Part shown: piece by piece, positions 1 to 8,606 of the stretch
Numbering within the stretch: position 1 is the first letter of the stretch
Layout: the number at the start of each line of letters is the position of its first letter
Assembly (NCBI GenBank): GCA_905197905.1
Contig: CAJKAP010000005.1
Coordinates: 85,069 to 149,068, forward strand
DNA: 64,000 nucleotides
Source of the DNA: an uncultured Sutterella sp.
GTDB lineage: Bacteria; Pseudomonadota; Gammaproteobacteria; Burkholderiales; Burkholderiaceae_F
Reading direction: 5' to 3'
The notes under the pieces: model-generated
The model's input: the letters and a program-made list of their open reading frames with translations, nothing else
Database searches by the model: none
What the model was told of the DNA's origin: nothing
Position numbers and translations under genes: made by a program

Positions 1-13
1 GTAATAGGTTGAG

Positions 14-547
14 TTAGAGCAAAGTGACCAGTATTGCCCCTAAGGCAATCGCAGGCCCGTAAGGGAGTCCTTCTACAGCGGGTTCTTTCTTGAGGCAAAG
101 GGGCTCAGGCATGTTTTCTAAGCGCCAGAGTCGGCACAGTGCTTCATAAAGGAGTGCGAGGCGGATTTCTAACCATCGCAAGAGAGGTAGAGCTAAAACC
201 AGAATGCCTCCCAAGAGCGACGTCACAATTAAGAATGTTCCTGCATGACTACCAAACCAGAACGCTAGCGCGGTCATCACCTTCACATCCCCGGCTCCCA
301 CCCAACCTTTCACTTGAAAGAGGAAGCCCACAACCAAAATTGCGAGTGCAAAAAGCCCACCCTCCCCGAGCCCAAGACTCGGGAGGGAATAACCACGACC
401 TAGTGCTAAGCCCGTGGCAAGGAGTGTGATGATGAAGATCGAGAGAACGACTACGTTACGAATACGCCGGAACAGTAAATCCTCCACTGCAGCCCACACG
501 GTCAAAAGGACGACCGCAAAGCCCAGGGTGGGGAATAATGTCGCCAT
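14..547 (-). CDS. Prepilin peptidase (A24 family, CpaA/TadV-like)
   Basis: This is an integral-membrane aspartic peptidase of the A24 family that would cleave the leader of Flp-type prepilins in the inner membrane. The 177-residue protein is almost wholly hydrophobic. The two expected catalytic aspartates are visible: Asp23 in the first cytosolic loop (motif VEDLLFRR) and Asp87 in the GxGD motif (GAGDVK). It has the short form of the family, without the N-terminal zinc/methylase domain of PilD, as is usual for Tad systems. It lies 20 bp downstream of the Flp pilin gene on the same strand, so the two are probably co-transcribed. The rest of a tad locus would lie before position 1. Confidence 0.9.
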   Translation of the reverse strand: MATLFPTLGFAVVLLTVWAAVEDLLFRRIRNVVVLSIFIITLLATGLALGRGYSLPSLGLGEGGLFALAILVVGFLFQVKGWVGAGDVKVMTALAFWFGSHAGTFLIVTSLLGGILVLALPLLRWLEIRLALLYEALCRLWRLENMPEPLCLKKEPAVEGLPYGPAIALGAILVTLL

Positions 548-567
548 CGATCAAGAAGCTGAGAAAC

Positions 568-774
568 TTACTTGATGTTGACGTTCTTCCCTGCGCCGGA
601 AATATCGTTGGCGATCTGGCCAAACTTATCTCGTAAAGCAGAAATAAAGGCGCCATCCGAGGAGAAGATGTAGCCCACAGCCGCAGCCATAGCAGCGGCC
701 AAAATGCCGTATTCAATTGCCGTTACACCGGTTTCGTCACGAAGAAACTGTTTGACGGAATGGAGGATAGACAT
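568..774 (-). CDS. flp: Flp/Fap-type pilin subunit
   Basis: This 68-residue protein is a Flp pilin, the major subunit of Tad-type pili used for adherence. A short basic leader ending in Gly16 is followed by VTAIEYG and a hydrophobic stretch (residues 17-38), which is the Flp signature with its Glu-Tyr pair; cleavage is expected after Gly16. The start at 774 has a GGAGA-type ribosome-binding site (CTGGAGACAAAAC). A Fur-like box lies about 45 bp upstream and overlaps a plausible promoter, suggesting repression by iron. The prepilin peptidase follows directly downstream. Confidence 0.9.
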   Translation of the reverse strand: MSILHSVKQFLRDETGVTAIEYGILAAAMAAAVGYIFSSDGAFISALRDKFGQIANDISGAGKNVNIK

Positions 775-818
775 GTTTTGTCTCCAGAGTTTTGAGAGAG
801 AAAGTTATAGTTGATAAC

Positions 819-837
819 GAGAATAATTATCATTTTC
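819..837 (-). promoter_or_regulatory. Fur-like box over the flp promoter
   Basis: The 19 bp match the Fur consensus (GATAATGATAATCATTATC) at 15 positions by my count. On the minus strand the box overlaps a TGATAA-N17-TATAAC promoter pair located 40-70 bp before the Flp pilin start. The gap 775-1181 holds no gene; apart from this box I see only AT-rich sequence and the leader of the rightward methyltransferase gene. Confidence 0.6.
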
Positions 838-1181
838 AGCGCAGTATACCTTTAAGTTTCGCATCAGTCAAGTAAGCTGTTCGTCTTAGCTTTGACTGTG
901 AGAGTAGCTTTTTGAAAGATTTTTTCATTACATTTTTGTATGTGCTTTAAGAGAATTCGCTGCGAGAGAATGGGAAAACCCCTACTTGACAGATTTGTTC
1001 GGGTTAACAATTTTTTGACGAAAAAGTGAAAAAAAGCGCTTTGAGCCGTAAAAAATTCTTTTTTCAGGCGTTCTTTGAGGTATTACTTATCTATCCCTGC
1101 CAAAAATCGGCACAATAGACTTACCTGCCACGCATATTTTTGTGGCCTCTCGATTTTTTTGATTTAAAAAAGGAAAGCGTT

Positions 1182-2306
1182 ATGTCCCGTGTGAATCCCC
1201 CCTATCGTGCCGACGTGGTCGGTAGCTTCTTGCGTCCTAAAGCCATTCACGATGCTCGTCGTGCCTTTGCCGCGGGTGAAATCACGCGTGAAGAATTGAC
1301 AAAGATTGAAGACCGTGAAATTTTGGACTTGATCTCAAAAGAAAAGGCCAACGGTCTCCGCGCTGTGACTGACGGGGAATTCCGTCGCGCTTTCTGGCAC
1401 TTAGACTTCTTGGCTGGCTTGGGTGGCATTAAGCACATCAAAGCAGAAGCTTGGTCTGTGAAGTTTGAAGGCGTGCAGCCTAAGGCAGAAACGGTGGTGA
1501 TTGAAAACCGCGTACACTTCCCAGAAAACCATCCTTTCTTGGAAGCGTTTGACCGCGTAAAGGCATTAGCAGGCGACACGCCCGTTAAGTTCACGATTCC
1601 TTCGCCATCCATGCTCCATTTGATCTGTTGTGTGCGTGAAGCTGAGTATCAGCCAATCGACGCCTACAAAAATAACGAAGAAGCCCTCTACAGCGATATC
1701 GCTCAGACGTGGATTGATGCTGTGAAGGCGCTCTACGCCCGTGGTTGTCGCTACTTGCAGTTTGACGACACGAGCTGGGGTGAATTCTGCTCCGCTGAAA
1801 AGCGTGCTACTTATGCTGCTCGCGGTCTTGATGTGGATGCAATCGCTCGCAACTATGTGAAGGTTTTAAACCGTATTCTCGACACGAAGCCAGAAGATCT
1901 CACCATTACGATGCACATCTGCCGTGGTAACTTCCGATCCACCTGGTTCTCCTCTGGTGGCTACGAACCTGTCGCGGAAATCCTCTTTGCTAACTGCCGC
2001 GTGGATGGGTTCTTCCTTGAATATGACACGGAACGCGCTGGTTCCTTTGAACCACTTCGATTCATCAAGAATCAGACCGTCGTCTTAGGCTTAATCACGT
2101 CGAAATTCCCGGCGCTTGAAGCCAAGGAAGAAGTCAAAGCCCGTATTAAGGAAGCTACACAGTACGTGCCTCTTAACCAACTCGCCCTCTCTCCGCAGTG
2201 CGGTTTCTCTTCAACGGAAGAAGGAAACCTCTTGACGGAAGCTAATCAGTGGGCCAAGGTCCGCTTAACGGTGGAAATCGCGAAGGAAGTGTGGGAAGAC
2301 GCCTAA
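1182..2306 (+). CDS. MetE-like (cobalamin-independent) methyltransferase, YxjG family
   Basis: The 374-residue protein matches the C-terminal catalytic domain of cobalamin-independent methionine synthase without the N-terminal duplicate, as in the YxjG/YxjH family. The zinc/thiol site is recognisable: His245 and Cys247 (HICRGN), Glu280 (LEYD) and Cys340 (SPQCGF). Members probably transfer a methyl group to homocysteine or a related thiol, but the methyl donor of the short forms is not settled. I start the gene at 1182 rather than at an upstream TTG because AAAGGAAAG sits at the right distance before this ATG and the following MSRVNPPYRADVVGS is the conserved N-terminus. It is a single-gene unit followed by a strong terminator. 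Confidence 0.88.
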   Translation: MSRVNPPYRADVVGSFLRPKAIHDARRAFAAGEITREELTKIEDREILDLISKEKANGLRAVTDGEFRRAFWHLDFLAGLGGIKHIKAEAWSVKFEGVQPKAETVVIENRVHFPENHPFLEAFDRVKALAGDTPVKFTIPSPSMLHLICCVREAEYQPIDAYKNNEEALYSDIAQTWIDAVKALYARGCRYLQFDDTSWGEFCSAEKRATYAARGLDVDAIARNYVKVLNRILDTKPEDLTITMHICRGNFRSTWFSSGGYEPVAEILFANCRVDGFFLEYDTERAGSFEPLRFIKNQTVVLGLITSKFPALEAKEEVKARIKEATQYVPLNQLALSPQCGFSSTEEGNLLTEANQWAKVRLTVEIAKEVWEDA

Positions 2307-2338
2307 TGCGTCATCCTTGAAGAGCTTCGCTAAAGTGT

Positions 2339-2375
2339 GCTCCTAATCGTTTTGTGACGATTAGGAGCTTTTTTC
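2339..2375 (+). terminator. Rho-independent terminator of the MetE-like gene
   Basis: A perfect 10-bp stem (CTCCTAATCG with CGATTAGGAG) and an 8-nt loop are followed by CTTTTTT, 33 bp after the methyltransferase stop codon. Confidence 0.9.
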
Positions 2376-2383
2376 ACTCAATA

Positions 2384-2425
2384 GAAAAAGGCCCGAGTGT
2401 CAACAATCGTCAACCATCAGGCCTT
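2384..2425 (-). terminator. Terminator of the autotransporter gene
   Basis: On the minus strand the arms AAGGCC and GGCCTT enclose a loop and run into TTTTTC, about 60 bp after the autotransporter stop. With the neighbouring plus-strand terminator it separates the two convergent genes. Confidence 0.65.
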
Positions 2426-2484
2426 AAATAGTGTCAGGTGTAGGTCTCAAGAGCTCACTCTCTTGAAGACCCACAAGCTTGACA

Positions 2485-5400
2485 TTAGAAGAGGAAACGG
2501 ATGTTAGCCATCACACCGTGCGACTTCACGTTGCTGTTGTAGGAACCCGTATAGGAAAGACCCGCCGTAGCCGCCTTACCCAACTGAGCTTCCACACCAA
2601 GACCAACATTGAAGAGGTTTTCAAGCTTTTCGCCCTTCAACTGGGCAATCGGCGTACCACCAAAAGACATCGAACCTTCGGCTTCCGTATCCCCAAAGAA
2701 GTGACTCCAACCTAAGTTAGCCTTCGCGGAAATCGTGCTTGCACCCCAAGTGGCGAAAGGCACTGCCCCACGCACACCGAGCGTCAACACTTCAAGATTA
2801 CGGCTATCCATCTTCGTGGAGACGTCTGCACCAGCAACCGATTCATCCAAGTCACTCGTCGTAGCATGGAGGAAGCTAAAGCCAACGTAGGGTTCAACCG
2901 AGTAAGCAGCTGTATTAAAGCCAGCATAAGCCGCTTCAGCGAAGAGCTGCGTCACATTGGTATTGGTATTGAGCTTGGTGTAACCAAACTGAGAGCCAAC
3001 CTGCAACGTACGAGTCGATTCACCATCCAAATGGCTGTACATCACACCATAAGAGAGGCGTGCAACGTCAGCAACCGTACTCATACCATAAAAGCCCACA
3101 TGAACATCGTCGCTTTCAACTTTGTTCTGGCCCGCCTTGGTGTTCGTGGTACCAGCACCGAAGAAGACGCCAAGCTTGGTGTTATCTGTCACATCAGCGT
3201 CGACCCCGATAACGCCAGCGTAGAAATCGCTATCCGCGTCACCATTGGAGCGATCTAATGTCGTCCAGCTACCCACCCCAGTTGCCCAGATGCGGCCATG
3301 GCCATCAAGCATTTCAGTCTTACGACCGTCACCAATGCCCGTAGCCTGGTCCAAAATGGCGCGAGATAGGATTAAACCATGCGTGACGTTTGCATTGCCC
3401 GTAGTGAGGAAGAAGTCGTCACCCAGCGAGGCCATCGTCTGAGCAACTTCAGAGCTCGAAGTACTCGTCACGATAGAGTCAAAGATGGTGCCAGCACCCA
3501 GTGCTTCAAGTGCCTTAGCAACGCTTTCTTCGTTGGGGTTGCTGGCGTAAGAAGCAAAGGTCTTGCTTTCATCGCGTTCCACTGTCGTGCTAATCGTCTT
3601 CGTGGCGTTGTCAACAGACAACGTTGTCTTAGCAAACGGCAAGGGATCATTGCTCAATTCAAGGCGATCTAAGCCAGTCGCTCCTGCAGCGCGTTCCATC
3701 GTAGTGCCCAAATCAGCCACTTCGCTCGCCGTCAAAGAGCCTTTCTGAGCTTCGCCGTTATAGATTGCTTTGAGCGTTTCTGCATCCACAGAGCTCGCCA
3801 CTACCTTAGCGCCTTCAGCCACAGAAAGCTTACCCATTTCTACGTCTTGACCAAGTGTCAAAAGTAACGTAGCGCCCTTTTGCAAATCAACGTCAACGTT
3901 GTGATCAGCCGAGTCGCTATGCTTCAATTCACCCTTCTTAGTGAAATTGTCAGTATAGGTATTCAACAGACCAAAGGTACCACCTTCAACTACAACCTTA
4001 CCGTTAGCATTACTCGTATCAGCTACACCGAAGGATTCCGTGAAACCTAAAAGCGTACCTGCCTTCAACGTTGTGCCACCACGGTAAGTGTTGTTACCCG
4101 TCAGAACGAGTGTACCCTGGCCATCTTTCACTAAAGAACCGTTATAGTCGCGAGCTTCAATCGCAGCTACGCGCTTCGCGTAGTATTCCTGGCGCCACTT
4201 CTTGGCGTCTTCCTGACTTACAGAGGCGTCGCCCAAAGTTGGGTAAACTTCGCCAGTGCCAAGTTCATAAGGCTCTGCGTCAAGATTCTTACCTTTTTCC
4301 GTCAACGTCATCCAAGCTTCGTCTTCCACTTTGCGAGCATCTAAACCAGCTTGGCTAATATCGTTGCTCCAGACGTCAAGAGAAGTGTTACTCATCGTAT
4401 ATTCAAACTTCTCGAGGAACTGACCTGGACCGTACATGCCTTTAGCGAGATCTGGAACACCCCAGCCATACTTTTCATCAGGGGTCCCTTCTGCAGCAGT
4501 CCAACCCGTAAAGATACTGCCGTCTTCGTTTTTATGGTTAGCGGTAGTCAAGAGCACAGTGCGTACTTGAATACCCGTCATGTCTTGATAACGAGACATT
4601 AAAACACCCATCGCTCCTGTTACGTGAGGAGCCGCCATAGAGGTACCACTCGATTCCTTGTAAGTAGCTTCTCCCATTGGAGTTGGATCAACGGCAGGAT
4701 CGATGCTACCATCTTGCACCGCACTACCGTAAATCTTGTGCCCTGGCGCCACTACAGTCCACCATTTAGCATTCCCAGCCTCGTTGTACTGAGTTCTCCA
4801 GATATATTTACTTTGATCACTAGTTTCTTTCATAAGACCCGCTACAGCAATCCAGTTTTGCTCAGCTTCTGGATTGAAATAGGGATAAAGAGGACGGTAA
4901 TAAGGATTGTTGAAGTTGCGATTCCCTGTTGTGAATACCTGCACGACATTTGTGCCCTTCACTGCTTCCCAGGCACCATCGACAAAACTGGGCTGATCGC
5001 CATATTTCTTCTTAAAAAGGAAATATTCGTGTTCTGTTTGAGCGGTAGTGTCCGTAGCATAAGAGGTTGGGCTCTTTTTATCATCAATGCGTAAGTTGGT
5101 CCCGAACGAATTGTTAATGACACCGCCTCGTTTAGCCCCATTAGCCGAAACTAAATCATCTGCTACCGCTTTCCACACTGTGTAGAAATAATCATGATCT
5201 TGGAACGGACCATAGTTCGTATTGTCCGTGCCACCAGTATTTCCTACCCACACATTGGAACCCCAGGCTACACCGTGGAATTCATTTCCGTCACGGTTTG
5301 CCCCTACTGTTCCAGATACGTGCGTACCATGTTTATCGTTGAGATTCAGGACAAAGTTCCCATCAACATCGAAACTGTCTCCTTTTTTGTAATCACCATT

Positions 5401-5850
5401 ACCAAACTTATCGCCAACAGCGGCAATGTCTTTCTGATAACGGCTACCCGTAGAGCCATATGTACCGCTGGCATGAGATGCATGGAAACGATCACCTGCT
5501 AATTCTGGGTGTTTTTGCAAAAGGGCACCCGAATCCATAACAGCCACAGCAGTATCTTGCCCATAAAAACCCAGAGCATAAGCTGTGGATGAATGTTGGG
5601 CTCCTAAACCCCAATCCTTTTTATATTCGTCCGTTTCCCAAGACTTAATCGCCTCTGCGACTTGAGAAGCATCTTGTGCCACAAAGCCTTGTTCAACATA
5701 GGCAGCTTGGGCCACCCCAGCTAGAAGCAACGCAGAAGCAAGCACTGTGAGTGCACTCTTCGTGGCTTTGCCTTTACTGGCATGGTGTTCATCGGTCACT
5801 GTGTAGACTTGGCGGGCTACATTCCACGTAGTTTTAAAAACGTGATTCAT
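2485..5850 (-). CDS. Subtilisin-like serine protease autotransporter (type Va)
   Basis: The 1121-residue protein has an S8 peptidase passenger and a C-terminal beta-barrel. Residues 1-50 form a long signal with an extended signal peptide region (MNHVFKTTWNVARQ, then a hydrophobic core ending at AQAA). The catalytic triad is complete: Asp106 (VMDSG), His174 (KHGTHVSG) and Ser404 (GTSMAAPHV), with Asn310 in the oxyanion position. A beta-helical stretch with the passenger-repeat motif GTLVLTGNNTYRGGT follows near residue 585, and the last 270 residues are an autotransporter barrel ending in Phe. I place the start at the second Met (5850) because TTAGGA precedes it and the extended signal begins there. 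It probably sheds or displays a surface protease. Confidence 0.93.
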   Translation of the reverse strand: MNHVFKTTWNVARQVYTVTDEHHASKGKATKSALTVLASALLLAGVAQAAYVEQGFVAQDASQVAEAIKSWETDEYKKDWGLGAQHSSTAYALGFYGQDTAVAVMDSGALLQKHPELAGDRFHASHASGTYGSTGSRYQKDIAAVGDKFGNGDYKKGDSFDVDGNFVLNLNDKHGTHVSGTVGANRDGNEFHGVAWGSNVWVGNTGGTDNTNYGPFQDHDYFYTVWKAVADDLVSANGAKRGGVINNSFGTNLRIDDKKSPTSYATDTTAQTEHEYFLFKKKYGDQPSFVDGAWEAVKGTNVVQVFTTGNRNFNNPYYRPLYPYFNPEAEQNWIAVAGLMKETSDQSKYIWRTQYNEAGNAKWWTVVAPGHKIYGSAVQDGSIDPAVDPTPMGEATYKESSGTSMAAPHVTGAMGVLMSRYQDMTGIQVRTVLLTTANHKNEDGSIFTGWTAAEGTPDEKYGWGVPDLAKGMYGPGQFLEKFEYTMSNTSLDVWSNDISQAGLDARKVEDEAWMTLTEKGKNLDAEPYELGTGEVYPTLGDASVSQEDAKKWRQEYYAKRVAAIEARDYNGSLVKDGQGTLVLTGNNTYRGGTTLKAGTLLGFTESFGVADTSNANGKVVVEGGTFGLLNTYTDNFTKKGELKHSDSADHNVDVDLQKGATLLLTLGQDVEMGKLSVAEGAKVVASSVDAETLKAIYNGEAQKGSLTASEVADLGTTMERAAGATGLDRLELSNDPLPFAKTTLSVDNATKTISTTVERDESKTFASYASNPNEESVAKALEALGAGTIFDSIVTSTSSSEVAQTMASLGDDFFLTTGNANVTHGLILSRAILDQATGIGDGRKTEMLDGHGRIWATGVGSWTTLDRSNGDADSDFYAGVIGVDADVTDNTKLGVFFGAGTTNTKAGQNKVESDDVHVGFYGMSTVADVARLSYGVMYSHLDGESTRTLQVGSQFGYTKLNTNTNVTQLFAEAAYAGFNTAAYSVEPYVGFSFLHATTSDLDESVAGADVSTKMDSRNLEVLTLGVRGAVPFATWGASTISAKANLGWSHFFGDTEAEGSMSFGGTPIAQLKGEKLENLFNVGLGVEAQLGKAATAGLSYTGSYNSNVKSHGVMANIRFLF

Positions 5851-6352
5851 TGTGATTATCCTAAGATGGTTGGGAGTCGATAGAAGTGATGCCATATCGC
5901 TGACTATTGCAACGAAATGAGATCAAAAAGGGCTATCTCCTCCAAGTTGTTGGTCCTGCATTAGAAGAATGCATCGTGAAAATTCTACTTTTGGCTTAGT
6001 TGTAGGGTCAAGATCCCAAAAAAAGTCCATCTTTTGACTTAATTCTAAGTGTGATTTTTCATACTTTTTAGAGAAAAGACTTTTATATCAAGGGGTTATC
6101 GATTATCAAAATCACTCACTCCTTCATCTTTTTTGAAAAGATACTTGTTTCTTACATCTTTTGTGTATACTAGGAATTACCCCATCTAGGGGAATTACCC
6201 AAAAAATCTAACGTTTTTCCTCTTGGAAGAATCTTGTGATCAAACTTACCAATTGAACTAAATTTGTAGTGCAAAAATTTCATAGCTAAAAATAATCCTT
6301 TAGAATTAGTGGCTATCTCAGTTTTCAACGTTTTTTCGCCTAAGGCTCTCCA
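5851..6352. other. Divergent intergenic region with direct repeats
   Basis: This 500-bp AT-rich gap between divergently transcribed genes contains no credible gene. A candidate promoter for the PAP2 gene has TATACT at 6166-6171. Directly after it is a direct repeat of GGAATTACCC (6173-6182 and 6191-6200) separated by a CCCC/GGGG inverted repeat, at the expected transcription start. This could be an operator. Confidence 0.35.
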
Positions 6353-6916
6353 ATGACTGACGTCATCCAAATCATCGACTTTCAAATGCTCATCAGCTTT
6401 GCCACGCTGATTCATGATCTTGGTCTCACCAAAGTCATGAAGTGGATTAGTCGTGTTGGAGACCATGGTGAATGTTGGATTGCCTTAGCGGTGGTATTGC
6501 TCTTTTTCCGCCGTACGCGTTGGATGGGTATCACTATTTTGATCGCACTTGCCGTAGCCACTTCTATCAACAATCTTGGCTTTAAAGAATGGATTGGCCG
6601 CCCTCGTCCCTGCCAGCTCTCATTGCCCGACTTTATCCATAAGTGCCCCAAGAGCTTCTCTTTCCCATCTGGTCACACCACGGCAGCCTTCACGACGTTT
6701 GGTGTTGTGTGGTTTATGCGGGAAAAATTCTGGGGTTGGGTTGCTTTGGCAGCCATTCTCATGGGCTTGAGCCGTATGGCCCTCTTTGTACACTACCCGA
6801 CCGATATTTTGGGTGGCGCCATTTGGGGAACGCTCTGTGGTGCGCTCGTTGCTTGGGTTGTTATGACATTAAAGAACCGTTATTCTCCTCTGCAAGACGG
6901 CATAACACGAAATTGA
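6353..6916 (+). CDS. PAP2-family membrane phosphatase
   Basis: This is a 187-residue inner-membrane phosphatase of the PAP2 superfamily, which hydrolyses lipid phosphates such as undecaprenyl pyrophosphate, phosphatidate or lipid A phosphate on the periplasmic face. All three signature motifs are present: Lys78 to Pro84 (KEWIGRP), the PSGH motif at 105-108, and Ser140-Arg141 with His147 and Asp151 (SRMALFVHYPTD). About five or six membrane segments can be seen. The substrate cannot be told from sequence. It is a single-gene unit with a long AT-rich leader. Confidence 0.9.
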   Translation: MTDVIQIIDFQMLISFATLIHDLGLTKVMKWISRVGDHGECWIALAVVLLFFRRTRWMGITILIALAVATSINNLGFKEWIGRPRPCQLSLPDFIHKCPKSFSFPSGHTTAAFTTFGVVWFMREKFWGWVALAAILMGLSRMALFVHYPTDILGGAIWGTLCGALVAWVVMTLKNRYSPLQDGITRN

Positions 6917-7098
6917 CTTGAGCGGGAGTCTTTTTGAAAACTTTCTGTTTAATGTCAAAATTTCGTCAAAAAGAGTTTTACCTCCTAAGCTACAGCTCAC
7001 CAATTCTGCGTACACTTTGTTTTTAGTGAATCACCTGAGTTTCTTGTGAGCCACGCTAGACCTCAACCATTAGAACAACCACCAAAAGGAAAATTCCG

Positions 7099-7440
7099 AT
7101 GATCAAAACCTTACTCGTGACCACACTTACCGCACTCGCGCTTGTGAGTAGCCCCTTGATGGCCGCGGATGCTACTTCTCACGCTTCTCGCTCTCATGCC
7201 TCTGCCAAGGCTGCTAAAAAGGCAAAAGCTTCTGCCGTCAAAGAAGAAGGACAAAAGAGTTGCTGCCCAGTAAAGAAAAAAGAGAGCACTGACGCTCAAC
7301 ACGAACACCACCACGATCACGTTACGGGAGAAAAAGCTCCTTCTGAAGCGGCTCACGAACATCACCATGCTGATCAACATGCCGAACACCCAGAGCACAT
7401 GAATCATGGCGAATCCCATGATCACGCGATGAAGCACTAA
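7099..7440 (+). CDS. Exported histidine-rich protein, putative metal binder
   Basis: The 113-residue protein begins with a clear Sec signal peptide (MIKTLLVTTLTALALVSSP, cleavage after AAA/D near residue 23). The mature part has an Ala/Lys-rich linker, a Cys-Cys pair (SCCPVKKK) and a C-terminal half dominated by His and Glu, with clusters HEHHHDH, HEHHHADQHAEH and HDHAMKH. Such composition is typical of periplasmic zinc, nickel or copper buffering proteins, but I recognise no defined family. The start is supported by AAAAGGAAAATTCCG before the ATG. It stands alone. Confidence 0.75.
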   Translation: MIKTLLVTTLTALALVSSPLMAADATSHASRSHASAKAAKKAKASAVKEEGQKSCCPVKKKESTDAQHEHHHDHVTGEKAPSEAAHEHHHADQHAEHPEHMNHGESHDHAMKH

Positions 7441-7465
7441 TTTTTCGCGCTCTTTGTCCATTTGC

Positions 7466-7500
7466 AAACGCCTGAGACCACCCTTGGGCGTTTATCATTT
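7466..7500 (+). terminator. Weak terminator after the His-rich gene
   Basis: A 7-bp stem (AAACGCC with GGCGTTT) followed by a poor T-tract (ATCATTT) lies 25 bp after the stop codon. The remaining gap to 7896 is AT-rich and I see no gene in it. Confidence 0.45.
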
Positions 7501-7896
7501 AGGAGGCTCTTTGCAAAACAAATTTCTTCTAAATTGCCATCTTTTTAGGCAATTCATCCTCTATTCGTCATACAAAAACGCCCCATTTGTAAAAAAACGT
7601 CTACAAAGTAAGTCCTTTTTCTTCGAGCCTAGTTCTGACTTGAGAAAGCGCCCTGTTACATTTAAGCCTTTTTCCTATCTTTACGCCTTTTTGGAACCAT
7701 CTTTGACGCAAAAAGTTACGGTCTCTCCCTACCGTTACATATAAAAAGCATGATAGGCTGTTTAGCAAGGTAACAAACCGAAGCCACTCTCTTACGGGAC
7801 TTCTGGAATGCACTAAGGTTTCTAAACCATCATCATCTTGGTGATGACCATCTGAGTATTCTTCCTGTGGTATGGCTTCATATAAGGAGACACCTT

Positions 7897-8334
7897 ATGA
7901 AGAAAACATGGTTAACGTCTACTGCAATCGCTACAGCTTTGGCTCTCGCTCTCGGCACTGCCGTCGCTCAGGAACAATCCACGATGAGCAAGGCCGGTAA
8001 CTATGTGAGCGAAAAGGCTGCCGCCGTGAAGGATGCCACCAAGGATGCTTGGGACGCCACCAAGGAAAAGACTGGCGAATTAGCTGGTAAGGCCAAGGAT
8101 AAGGCGGGTGATGCTTGGGATGCCACCAAGGAAAAGACTAGCGAATTAGCTGGTAAGGCCAAGAAAGGCACTAAGGATGCAGCTGAAGCCACGGGTGAAA
8201 AGGCAGGTAATGCTTGGGACGCCACTAAGGAAAAGACGAGCAATGCCTGGAGTGCCACTAAGGAAAAAACCTCTGAAGTCATCCACGACACCCGCAAGAA
8301 AGCTAGCGAAATGCTCGATCCTGATAAGAAGTAA
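7897..8334 (+). CDS. Exported LEA-like repeat protein
   Basis: The 145-residue protein has a signal peptide (cleavage after AVAQ/AQ near residue 25) and a mature part made almost entirely of 11-residue-type repeats, with DAWDATKEKT or a close variant occurring four times and GELAGKAKDKAG-type units between them. The pattern of Ala, Lys, Asp and Glu is that of group 3 LEA proteins, which are disordered or form amphipathic helices under stress. The role here is inferred to be periplasmic desiccation, osmotic or acid protection. I start at 7897 because TAAGGAGAC precedes this ATG; an in-frame GTG 30 bp upstream lacks a ribosome-binding site. Confidence 0.75.
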   Translation: MKKTWLTSTAIATALALALGTAVAQEQSTMSKAGNYVSEKAAAVKDATKDAWDATKEKTGELAGKAKDKAGDAWDATKEKTSELAGKAKKGTKDAAEATGEKAGNAWDATKEKTSNAWSATKEKTSEVIHDTRKKASEMLDPDKK

Positions 8335-8356
8335 TCTTGCTTCTTAACTCTCTCTC

Positions 8357-8394
8357 CTAACCCCTACTCCCTATCAGGAGTGGGGGTTAGTGTT
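8357..8394 (+). terminator. Terminator-like hairpin after the LEA-like gene
   Basis: A 14-bp stem (CTAACCCCTACTCC with GGAGTGGGGGTTAG) with a 6-nt loop lies 20 bp after the stop; the T-tract (TGTTATT) is weak. Confidence 0.6.
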
Positions 8395-8404
8395 ATTGGT
8401 GAAC

Positions 8405-8476
8405 GAAAAAAAGCGGTATTTCCCCACGATCGAGAGGCATCAACGCTCTACGTGTTTTTTAAGTGGGAAATACCGC
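8405..8476 (-). terminator. Terminator of the amino acid ABC operon
   Basis: On the minus strand the arms GCGGTATTTCCCAC and GTGGGGAAATACCGC (one bulged base) enclose a 35-nt loop and are followed by TTTTTTTCG. It lies about 130 bp after the ATPase stop. A second hairpin (see next entry) lies between. Confidence 0.7.
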
Positions 8477-8483
8477 AAAAATG

Positions 8484-8535
8484 ACTGAGCGGGACGATCG
8501 CAAACGTGGTTTCGAGGGTTCTCCACCACGCCGCT
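8484..8535. repeat. Two-part inverted repeat downstream of the ABC operon
   Basis: An outer CTGAGCGG/CCGCTCAG stem encloses an inner CGTGGT/ACCACG stem. It sits between the ATPase stop and the terminator and could be an mRNA 3'-end stabilising structure. No protein is encoded here. Confidence 0.5.
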
Positions 8536-8606
8536 CAGCCAGAAAGAAAAATTACCGGGGATCAACGGGCGTCGTCAGAATTTTCTTCTTCCGACTCCCG
8601 GTCCCT

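Noticed and set aside
819..837. Fur box acting on the MetE-like gene
   Set aside because: It is about 345 bp before that start, whereas it overlaps the pilin promoter on the other strand.
6170..6466. 98-codon minus-strand frame overlapping the PAP2 start
   Set aside because: Overlaps a well-supported gene and its promoter; no features of a protein.
7454..7744. 96-codon plus-strand frame between His-rich and LEA-like genes
   Set aside because: Begins inside the terminator hairpin of the preceding gene and has composition of non-coding DNA.
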